NCBI GenBank assembly: GCA_020631735.1
Contig: CM036197.1
Coordinates: forward strand, 47,477,880 to 47,541,879
DNA length: 64,000 bases
From: Saccharum officinarum
Lineage: Eukaryota; Streptophyta; Magnoliopsida; Poales; Poaceae
Direction: 5' to 3'
Positions within the stretch are counted from its first letter, which is position 1, and the number at the start of each line of letters is the position of its first letter. The notes beneath the pieces are model-generated. The model was not told the DNA's origin and ran no database searches. It saw only the letters and a list, made by a program, of their open reading frames with translations. The position numbers and the translations under genes are program-made. Below, in pieces: positions 24,461-32,887 of this stretch.

Positions 24461-24505
24461 GGCTGGGGCTTCTACTAGTTATTGGCAGCCCAAGGCTCCT
24501 AATAG
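24461..24505 (-). repeat. Right terminal inverted repeat with hairpin
   Basis: Reverse complement begins CTATTAGGAGCC and, like the left end, continues into a GGGCT...AGCCC hairpin. It is the partner of 15305-15350. Confidence 0.6.
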
Positions 24506-25344
24506 TTCGACCCTATAAACGGTATCATTATAAGATACCTTTTTTAAAAATATGCAGAAGGGATGCGTATTATTGCATTAAAAAGAGGTAAATACATTAG
24601 AATTATTAATGTTCGGTAAAGAGTTTTTAGATTGTCCACTAATGATGTTTTATCTTTTTTTATCTCTAATTATGGGCGATGCTGGAGGTAACCGGGCGCG
24701 CGACGGTGCGGTGTTCCACATAGGGGGAGGGATAAAGTTGAGTTGAAAAGAAAAGTTTGAAGACTGAAGTGCACTTTGATATTTCATATTGAAATTGAGT
24801 CCAAAATGTAAAGCTTGAGGACCGAAACAATGTCTTTGATAGTCCTAGGATGAAATAAAACCCAAAATTAAAATTTTGAGGACTGAGATAAAATTATTTT
24901 CTTAATCATCTTGGGTCCTAAAAAAATAACATCTGCACTACAGCTAGCGAACTCTGCTGAAGCCAATTGAACTCCGCTGCTTCGGTTCGATGCCGCACTA
25001 GAGCTGCTCTTATATGTTTATCGTACTTGGGTTCCAACTCATCATCTCTTTTCTATAGCTGTATAGCTGTACCTGTATAGCAGTATCGCAGAGTGTTTTG
25101 GTTCATCAATTTTCCCTGTATGAAGGGTGAAGGGAAACGAAAAATAAAAGGAAATGTAATTTTCACTTCTAATAAGAATAAAATTTATAATATTCAGCAC
25201 AGACTAAAACACACAACATTTTTTTTATACAAGACACTGAATGCAAAGGCTATATCAACAGAAGGGGAAATTGACCCAAAAGAGCTCAAACCAGGAGGAC
25301 AACCAAGAGGACACTGAAACAAATGAAGTCGTTAAAAATGATGC
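24506..25344. other. Gap between TIR element and DUF247 gene
   Basis: Mostly AT-rich sequence without a supported gene. The right part (about 25200-25344) should hold the 3' untranslated region of the minus-strand DUF247 gene. No clear transposon ends were seen. Confidence 0.5.
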
Positions 25345-26928
25345 TTACGGCGGGTTAGTGTATGCCAATATTCCAAAGATCGTTTGCAGAACGGTGCAGA
25401 TAAGTACAACCACAGTTGCAGCTGCAGCTAAGACCAACCATGGATTGCTGAAGTGGTTTATCCAGAGCCAAGCCATCCACCTATTCAGACGACTCTGATA
25501 ATGAGCCTCCATTGTCTGACATAGAGATTTTAAATAATATGTACCGTTAAAATCAAATACCACGTCTTTGCTGAGCATAGTGAACAAATCTGAGACTTGT
25601 GTATCACTATCTAGGTGATGCACGATTATTTGTCTCTTAACTAGTAGCGTAACATCTTCAGGGGCGCTAACTAGCTGAGACAAGAAAACGATATATGCAG
25701 CGAAGTCATCTCCAAATTGGGGACAGGTCTGTTCAAATGCAATAAGGTTCCTGAAAAGACCACTCGTCGATTCATCAACAACAACACACGGCATTTCCAT
25801 GGCGCCATCCCTAAATCTGACATCAAGGAGGGAATGTGGGTCCAATTTATCATACTCCCGTTTCTTAAATTTGACACCAGCTTCAAGATATTGTGCCACT
25901 CGACGCCATCGATTGAGTTCCTGACCAGTTTGCAGATGATGTATTCCTTGTTCCGTTGAGAATCTTGGATCATTGTTCTCAGGATGATGAGCAACCTTTA
26001 AATACTTGCATCCAAAACTGAGAAACTTGTGAAGATACTGAGGTCCAATTTGATCATGTTGATCTTCTGGCTTATGTCTAGGTCTGAAATACATATGACA
26101 CAGATGAAGTAAATGGTGAAAATCCTTTGGTCTATCACTTTCTTGAATTGCTTTTGGGTACCAACGCAAAGCAGTTTCCACATGGTTAACAAGTTCGTCT
26201 GTGAACGGAGGAATAATTAACTTGTCATTGCCCGCCAACTGCTCAAACAATGCTCCCACGATGAAAAAAGGGATCTGATTCTCCAACAGAAAAAGATCAT
26301 GATTTACAAATCTGATAAACCACTGCCCAACTTCATCATCAGATCGATCATTTTCTCTGGCTTCGTTTTCATTGTTGACAGGAACTTCTTGATTGATGGA
26401 TGTGGTTTCTGTGCTTGTAACCTCATCCGATCCATTTCCACGTTCTGTAGCTGTCTCCTGAAAATTAACATTCTCTCTACTTTTTTGGACTCTGTGTTCC
26501 AAAATACCTTTGGTACCTCCCAGGCTCACCAGAATGAACGATCCGTCAAGCAGGAGCATTTGCAAGAATTCATCATTACCCATTTTGATTTCCTCAGCAT
26601 AACAGTCCCTTGCTTGTTTTGCTAGATTCCCAATGGCAGTTAAGTAGTCATACAGGCTTCTCTCACAGTTCAGTTTAAGCATGTAATCCAGATATATCCA
26701 TTTCTCTTTCTGCAAATTGTTTAAAGCTGCTTCTCCGTGATGATATGGACCAATTGATATCACTAGAGGTTGATAAGAAAACTTGTCAACTTTGCGGATA
26801 TGGTTCTGGACCCTGTATATCATGCACGATGTTGCAGCTTTGTCAATGCCTCCATCCAATGACCAGTAACAATCAAGTTCCCTATTCATGGAGTCCGCCA
26901 GTTTGGCGATGTCTACTATTTTAGCCAT
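25345..26928 (-). CDS. DUF247 (UPF0481) family membrane protein
   Basis: An intact 527-residue protein in one coding exon. Family hallmarks in order: IVDIAKLADSM at the start; YQPLVISIGPYHHG (about residues 52-65); EFLQMLLLDGSFILVSL; a variable acidic loop; DLFLLENQIPFFIVGALF; HLLHLCHMYFRPRHK; RVAQYLEAGVKFK; and LIAFEQTCP. It ends in a hydrophobic segment (NPWLVLAAAATVVVLICTVL) that should anchor it in a membrane, with a short tail outside. I start at ATG 26926-26928 because an upstream in-frame ATG (27013-27015) falls inside a predicted 5' UTR intron. The biochemical role of DUF247 is not established. In grasses some members sit at the S and Z self-incompatibility loci, but the family is large and a single copy does not indicate such a locus. 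This is the only intact non-transposon gene in the window. Confidence 0.9.
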   Translation of the reverse strand: MAKIVDIAKLADSMNRELDCYWSLDGGIDKAATSCMIYRVQNHIRKVDKFSYQPLVISIGPYHHGEAALNNLQKEKWIYLDYMLKLNCERSLYDYLTAIGNLAKQARDCYAEEIKMGNDEFLQMLLLDGSFILVSLGGTKGILEHRVQKSRENVNFQETATERGNGSDEVTSTETTSINQEVPVNNENEARENDRSDDEVGQWFIRFVNHDLFLLENQIPFFIVGALFEQLAGNDKLIIPPFTDELVNHVETALRWYPKAIQESDRPKDFHHLLHLCHMYFRPRHKPEDQHDQIGPQYLHKFLSFGCKYLKVAHHPENNDPRFSTEQGIHHLQTGQELNRWRRVAQYLEAGVKFKKREYDKLDPHSLLDVRFRDGAMEMPCVVVDESTSGLFRNLIAFEQTCPQFGDDFAAYIVFLSQLVSAPEDVTLLVKRQIIVHHLDSDTQVSDLFTMLSKDVVFDFNGTYYLKSLCQTMEAHYQSRLNRWMAWLWINHFSNPWLVLAAAATVVVLICTVLQTIFGILAYTNPP

Positions 26929-26960
26929 TCCACCTATTCGCTTGATGCACCCTTTCTCGA

Positions 26961-27182
26961 CTGTAATGTTTGAGGAAAATTGACAAACACTAGCAAGAAA
27001 AACGCCCAATATCATCAGCTGACTATGGAAGATTAAATTGGGAAGGATTAATGGAAATAAAATTCGCCAGCGACAAAACTAGTGCCTATTTAGTGATTAC
27101 TCACAAACATTACATCGTACTACTAAAACAATGGAACACTGGTTCTTCAAAGATGGTTTGCAACAGAGATCAACGACTTACC
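26961..27182 (-). other. Predicted 5' UTR intron of the DUF247 gene
   Basis: The minus strand reads CTTG|GTAAGTCG at the donor (27182) and CCTCAAACATTACAG at the acceptor (26961), a 222-nt intron. It puts a leader exon upstream of 27183 and leaves 32 bases of leader before the chosen ATG. This is inferred from splice consensus only. Confidence 0.55.
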
Positions 27183-27311
27183 AAGATTTGTGGGGTTCTT
27201 TCTTCCCAGCGAATGGTTGCCGCAAAAGCTTTGCAGGGACTTTGCCTTCACTGCATCCACAATCGTAATGTGTGATTAGGGAAGAATTATCCTGCGACCA
27301 CTTGGGTAGTC

Positions 27312-27345
27312 GTGGGTTAGGGTTGGGATGCTGTTAGGGTTAGGA
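27312..27345 (-). promoter_or_regulatory. Telo-box-like motifs upstream of DUF247 gene
   Basis: The minus strand carries CCTAACCCTAAC, then CAACCCTAACCC about 13 bases on. AAACCCTAA-type telo-boxes are known plant promoter and leader elements. A role here is a guess from position. Confidence 0.35.
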
Positions 27346-27456
27346 CAGAGGAATGGGGGATGGGGAAAGGAAGCTTGCGCATTCGGGCGTTGTACTGATG
27401 GAGAACATACACAGTCAGTAGGGCCCAAAAGGCCTGTTAGCTATGGTATAAGAATA

Positions 27457-27953
27457 GGGTGCGTTTGGTTTGTGTCCAAAGGATGCCGCGGCGCGCCGCA
27501 ACTTCCGTGCCGCAGTTGCCGCATGCATTTGGTTCACTGCCCCACTTGCGGCTGCCACAACCTTGCCGTGGTCCTCTATGCCCTTGTTTAGATCCCAACT
27601 CGGGGGTGGCCGAATTTGCACAGTGCCACCCCCGAGTACTGTAGCAATTTCGTTGTTTTGTGGTAATAATGTCTAAATTTTGATTAATTAGGCTCAAAAT
27701 GTTCGTCTCGCAAAGTACAACAAAACTGTACAATTAGTTTTTGATTTCATCTACATTTAGTACTCCATACATGTGCCGACATTTTGATGTGATGGGGAAT
27801 CTTCTTTTTGCATAGTGAAATTTGAAGGTGAATTTGGGGAACTAAACAAGGCCTATGTCTATTTTGGGTGCCAAAACCTGCCGCAGGTGCGGCGGCCGAT
27901 TTCAGCACCGCAGTTGCGGCGCGGCCGCTCGTGGACACCGTCCAAACGTGCCC
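27457..27953. mobile_element. Foldback MITE interrupted by a second MITE
   Basis: The left arm starts GGGTGCGTTTGGTTTGTGTC, and the right arm ends GGACACCGTCCAAACGTGCC. The arms continue inward as GC-rich inverted sequence built on GCCGC and GCGGC. Removing the inner MITE (27580-27853) leaves about 220 bp. The target duplication is unclear. Confidence 0.6.
27580..27853. mobile_element. Tourist-like MITE 2
   Basis: 274 bp with ends GCCCTTGTTTAG / CTAAACAAGGCC and the 3-bp duplication TAT on both sides. It shares most of its body with MITE 1 at 16400. It carries a local duplication of a GGGGGTGGC-type stretch near its left end. Confidence 0.9.
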
Positions 27954-28545
27954 GCCCGTTGCCGCTGCCGTAAAACACGCGACTATGGACAGAGGGATGC
28001 CAATGCCCAATGGGCTGTAGTTTGTACCCAATGGCAGTATCACCACTTTTTTTTTGGTATAAAAAAAAAGGCAGCATCACCCATCCATAGTCATACTATT
28101 AAAATTTTCTGTACTCAAAAGAAGCCAATACCCATATACGAGTGCAACGTTGTGTTCATACTCATGCTTGTACCCAAGAAGAAATATAATACATGCATTA
28201 AACTATGACTATATGAGCAAATAATAGAACAACGAATATGTACACCAGTTGTGTTTGTTGGACTTGGACCACATTTTGGAATAGATACCTCCTCAAACAC
28301 GAATAAATTGGAGGCCTGTCGTCGTTGATTCAACTCCTGTTGGCCAATCCCCGCCCATCACGTGATTTTTAGCGTCCTCAGGGCCTCTAGCATTGTTTGG
28401 GTTCCTATTGTACGCGTAATAAAGGGAAGCCTCTCTGCGCCTGCTCTCCAACCCGTGCTGCCCACGTGTGGTGCTACAGTATCATGTGGAGAGCAGATTG
28501 GTTGACTAGGGCATGACATCTACAGTAGAAAAACAGCTGCCCACC
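27954..28545. other. Intergenic sequence without a supported feature
   Basis: Mixed-composition sequence with an A/T-rich part (28040-28260). No protein, RNA gene or element end could be supported. Confidence 0.5.
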
Positions 28546-28699
28546 TCATCTCTCTGTTCCCAGGCTCCCAGCTCCTCGCCCTCTCCGTCCTTGCTCCACC
28601 TCCATCCTCTGCTCCTCGCCCTCTCCATCCTCGCCCTCTTCCCCGTCTCCTCCGCTCCCGTCTGACGCCACGCTGCCCTTTGGCAGGTCGTCTTCGCCG

Positions 28700-28932
28700 A
28701 TGCTACCGCCGTCCTCCCCCGATGTTGCTTCGGCGGCGAGGGCTCGGCGCACTATGCACGCATCCGCATCGACTCCTCCGCTGTTGCACCGTCCTTCGCT
28801 AGGTGGCCGTTTCGCGTCGGCTGCATCGCTGCTGATTGGTTCGTGCCTTGGCCCGTTGCCCTTTCTGGTCTCCACTCGTGCTGTTGCATCACCGCGGTTC
28901 CCCAACAATTCTGCTGCTAGGGCTTAAGGTAT
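28700..28932 (+). other. Candidate first exon of an unknown gene, split by LINE B
   Basis: A CT-rich leader (28555-28690) precedes ATG 28700. The short reading frame (75 codons, Ala/Ser/Arg-rich) has no known domain and ends at TAA 28925-28927. A plausible donor, AAG|GTATTC with a following T-rich tract, lies at 28928-28945, and LINE B entered 20 bases further on. The minus strand is also open here. The layout is what a first exon plus intron start would look like, but nothing downstream of the LINE (47085 on) clearly continues a protein. Confidence 0.3.
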
Positions 28933-29114
28933 TCTTTTTTTTCTCCTACCAAATCTCTTTTTGCAACCTTGCCACAGAGGAAAAACTAGTCACCATGAGC
29001 TCTCGTCTCCTCCCACCCACCACCGCTCCCCTAGCCTCGCCGTGCTTCACCCTCCCCCTCCACCATGGCACCCTATTCTGATCAAGCCTCTGTCGCTGCA
29101 CCGGCCGGGGATCC

Positions 29115-32100
29115 ATGGACATGGTGGGCTTGTCGGATCTCTCCTTTGAACCCGGCATTAAGTTTGAATCTCTGGCCAAACAGCGGTTTGGCTGCTCGAT
29201 GAGTTCTCCTGTGGCCTTATCCCCCTCGGCCTTCCATCTCGTTGCAAGCTTTGGTCGTTCTGCCATACGCCTCAATGTTGATTCTGTTGGTCTCATTCTC
29301 CAATCTTGTTTGGGTGGCTCGGCCAAGGATTTCAATGTTTTCCACCTTTCTGGATGGATGTTCAGTTTCTCGGTCTCTTGCAAAAACATTGGTTTTATGG
29401 TTTACAATCTTAAGAACTTTTCATGCAAGAGCTTTAGCATCTTCTTCCATCTCTGGGGAGGAGGTGGACCGAATTGGCGTAAGGATCTCACGCTTTGGTG
29501 TGATGAACAAGAGGCTGAGTGGACGACAGTGGGATCAAAACGTAAAAAAAAGCTTTGCAGATGTCGTTCGCTCTCCTCCTGTTAAATCACCTCCATCATC
29601 TCCCCATTTCATAGTTTTTCGTCGGCTATCGTATCGTATCCAGAAAATTACTACCAATCTTTTCTTGGATCTGAACCTGTGAGCACGGTTCATAGTTCAA
29701 AATCAATTTCAAAAACTTTTGAACCTGCTCCCAATCACAGGCGTGTTCAACGCTGGGTTCCCAAGAAGTTGCCTTCAAAGGAAGCTTCCTCCCGCGCGCA
29801 ATCAGCGCCAAAGTGCTCTTCGGGTTCAAACTTTGCTGATTTGCAGCAGTATGGTCCAACTCGCCAGCCAGTGCTACCCTGTGATAGCGGCCCACCCCCA
29901 TCTGCTGAGCCAAAGCTGGGCCGAGATAGCTCCACTCTTAGGCCCGATGTGCCCCCTCTACATCATGGCTCTCGGGACGAAGCGCAGCTGCCCATCGTCT
30001 GCTTGAAATGTCTGGGCCCGGGCCATTCTAGGAAGGCCTGCTCGAATTTGGTAAGGTGCAGATCCTGTTTCAATTATGGTCACACTTCCCGTTTCTGCCT
30101 TTCCAAATCCCGCCAGCAACGGCGTTAGAGCATCTCCAAGAGTTTCCTAAACCTCCTTCTAATCTTTGTTTTTTAGGAAGATTGAGAAAAAGTTCTGTCC
30201 AACAGTTCCTAATACATGGTCCTAATCTTTTAGGAGTTGGGAAAAATCAAACGGTTTGGCGTAAAGATGCGCGCGCGTAGAGGTCGCGCATATCCTGTCC
30301 ACGCGAGTTTGCCCCGAGCGATCCCCGTTCTCTGCTGCGTGCCTGTGCCAGCTGCTGCTGGCCGGCAGGGGGCTGCTGCTGCCTGGCCGGCTGCTGCTGC
30401 CTGTGCCCGCCGCTGCTGGCCTGCGGGGGCAGCTGCCTGCCTGTGCCTGCTAGCAGACTGCTAGTGCTGGCCGGCAGAAACCTGCTGCTGCCTGCCTGTG
30501 TCTGCTGCAGGATGGCAGATGGCCGGCCGTTGGCTCCTTCAGGCCGGCTGCAGGTTGCCGCCATGGAGTGCTGGGGGCGGCGGCCGATGCGACCCCACCG
30601 CGAAAAAAAAGGAAAACGTGGCGAAGAAAAATTCCTGTGGGATCGAGATTTGATATCTTAAGAGTAAATTATTAGAAACCGTTGGAGATAGCCTTATTTA
30701 TTCCTCCTAATATATTTTTAGGAGTTAGAAAACGTCATCATTTTAGGAGGAAATTATTAGGTACTCTTGGAGATGCTCTTACCGATCCGTTCCCCGTTTG
30801 GAAGCTGAGGGGGCGTCTGCTTCGCATTTAAAGCCAGGGGCTGCCCTTGGAGGCTCCGTCTCTGTCTCCGTCTCCACCCTGTTTCCACCCCACCACCACC
30901 ATCTCCTTCAGAGCAAAACCTCAGTCGCAGTCCTCTGATGGTGAACTGGGAGGTTGATCCCCGTCTCCATGTCCCCCAAGGGGTTCGAGCTGGTGGACCA
31001 CCCCCCCGCCCCACGCTTTGCCACGAGGTGTTCGTGGCCGGGTGCTTCACTCAGCACAATGAGGACCTGGCGATTGTGCAGCTCCAACCTCCCGTCCACA
31101 AAGGTGACTTCGACAGCCTTGCCCCAGCCCTGCGTGCCTTCTTCGAGGATATCCATGAGGTGCTTGTTGTCGAGGTACAGCCTTGTCCACTTGGAGATGC
31201 TTATGTCCGTTTCAACTCCGCACTCGATAGAGAGAGATTTCTGGGTCCTGTGTTCAGCTTTGGCACCTATGGCATGAGGGTGATCAAACATGATGATGCG
31301 GGCAACGCCCGCTCCTTCGATCTTGACCGTGAGGCGTGGGTCATGCTGATGGGCTTCTCAGAGGACCTCAAGTGCACCAACATTGTTGCCAAGTTGGCGT
31401 CCACCTTCGGCATCTTAGTGGACTAGCACGAGACAAGCAACCTTGCCAGAGTTGTGGCGAAGGTGTACCTAAATGATGACGCCAAAATACCTGATTCTGT
31501 CAAGGTAAATGCCAGGCTGCCACAGAAGGGAAAATCCTAGACCTGCCCCTACTTCGTTCTCAAAAGAGGTACTGTTCCATTTCCCCGTGAAGAAGAAGCC
31601 TATTTGACTTTTGGACCCCTTCACCCTATCCCCCCTAAAGCTCCTTGGTGGATGGGAGTCAATTTGAATGCTAGCTCTGAGGCTACCCCCACTGCATCTG
31701 CAATTGGGTCAGTGATGAATGTTGAAGAGGTTGGGCACAGTCGTTGGATGGAACAGTCTGCACCTCTGGATTCAGATCATGCTACCACTTATTTAGTTGC
31801 TTGGGAAGTGATTGTTGTAGGTAAACAAGTGATTTCAGAGTTCAGTGAAATGAGGACCCCTGTTCCAAAGCCAAGACTCAGGTCAGTGATCATTGGCCCA
31901 TCGGTCAGACATGATCTAGAGGACCCTTTAGTCACTGTGGTGCCATCTCTGCTGAGACAGGTATTGACCTTCATACCCACTAGTCCCTCACATCCTTTTC
32001 TCAATTGTCTCACCCATGTTGATCTTGATCATAATACCATCATTCCTACTTACTTTCATGATAATGATCTCTTGATTCATTTGGCTTTCATCCTGTATCC

Positions 32101-32644
32101 ACAGTTGGGTGACAATGCTTTGGAAAAGATTGCTAAGGTCTACATGGATGTGGAGGGTGAAGGTTCTGATGATGATGACATGCTGGTTGGCATGGAGAAG
32201 AATGAAGTTGAGAATGAAGAAGCCGTACCTGTTCAGGAGATGAATGAGATAGGCCAAGATGCAGATGTTGACCTTGATATGGAAATCCTAGAGGCCCTAC
32301 CTGCTATGTTTTAGACCCCTAGCAAGAAAAAGATCCTGAAGGTTAAAGAGAAGCTAGATGGCAGCTTTCTGAGGCGTAGCAGGAGGCTCTCTAACAAGAA
32401 GAAGGGATTCAAAGATGCAGAGAGTGCCAGGAATGCTGAGGCACCAGTTGATGAGATCAATGAGGAAGATGCTGATGTCGTTGATGCTGTTCCCCTTGCC
32501 ATCATCCCTCCAGGCCAAGCCAACACTAAAGTTGCTCCCCACCTCCCCAGAGATGTGCTAGTTGGGATAGCTGAAGGTTTCTTGCAGATCCAGCCCGAGA
32601 GTGTCTTGGCTGCCCTCCTCCAAGAAGACAACTTAGATGAATAA
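29115..32644 (+). pseudogene. LINE B ORF1 (RNA-binding gag-like protein), broken
   Basis: ORF1 of plant L1 elements coats the element RNA. From ATG 29115 the frame runs to an A8 tract near 29544, where a single-base change shifts it. It continues to two CCHC zinc knuckles, CLKCLGPGHSRKAC and CRSCFNYGHTSRFC (about 30001-30105), directly before the MITE at 30128. After the MITE the DUF4283-like C-terminal part reads from 30938 with DPRLHVPQGVR, EVQPCPLGDAYVRF and VMLMGFSEDLK. TAG codons interrupt it at 31424, 31538 and 32312. The last residues, LAALLQEDNLDE, end at TAA 32642-32644, which is also the target duplication of the next MITE. Confidence 0.9.
30128..30778. mobile_element. PIF/Harbinger-type MITE with GC-rich core
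   Basis: 651 bp with ends GAGCATCTCCAAGAG / CTCTTGGAGATGCTC and the target duplication TTA on both sides (30125-30127 and 30779-30781). The outer parts are AT-rich. The core (about 30270-30600) is GC-rich and full of CTGCTG and GCCGGC runs that could be captured sequence. No transposase. Confidence 0.9.
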
Positions 32645-32887
32645 GGCCTTGTTCACTTCCCATCCCAACCCAAAATATTTCCTCTTCCACCCATCACATC
32701 AAATCTTTCGACGTATGCATAGAGCATTAAATGTAGGTAAAAAAGATAACTAATTGCATAGTTTGTCTGTAAATGTCGGGACGAATCTTTTGAGCCTAGT
32801 TAGTCCATGATTGGACAAATTTTGTCAAATAACAACGAAAGATGCTACAGTAACTTTTCACCTACTTTTCGCGAAGTGAACACACTC
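32645..32887. mobile_element. Tourist-like MITE 3
   Basis: 243 bp, ends GGCCTTGTTCACTTC and GAAGTGAACACACTC, target duplication TAA on both sides. The duplicated TAA is the stop codon of LINE B ORF1. Confidence 0.85.

Larger units (their letters stand above)
15305..24505. mobile_element. 9.2-kb non-autonomous TIR element of unknown superfamily
   Basis: The two ends are imperfect inverted repeats: CTATTAGGAGC then a GGGCT...AGCCC hairpin at 15305-15350, and the reverse complement at 24461-24505. Within this frame there is no transposase that I can recognise. The left tenth is GC-rich and gene-like (15361-16231); the rest is AT-rich with several dozen TATGCA/TATGCAT motifs, directly repeated blocks and a tandem array near the right end. 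It contains a MITE (16400-16642) and an RTE LINE (19956-20970). No target duplication could be matched: the immediate flanks (ATAGGTATG and TTCGACCCT) differ, possibly because the left flank was altered by a later insertion. It could be a Mutator-like or hAT-like derivative; I cannot decide. Confidence 0.55.

Noticed and set aside
15305..24505. Helitron
   Set aside because: A hairpin near the end fits, but both ends have it as inverted repeats, and the TC start and CTRR end with A/T target were not found.
25717..26625. Plus-strand frames opposite DUF247
   Set aside because: Shadows of the DUF247 coding sequence.
28546..28908. Minus-strand 120-codon frame, Gly/Glu/Asp-rich
   Set aside because: Low-complexity mirror of the plus-strand candidate exon; no domain.
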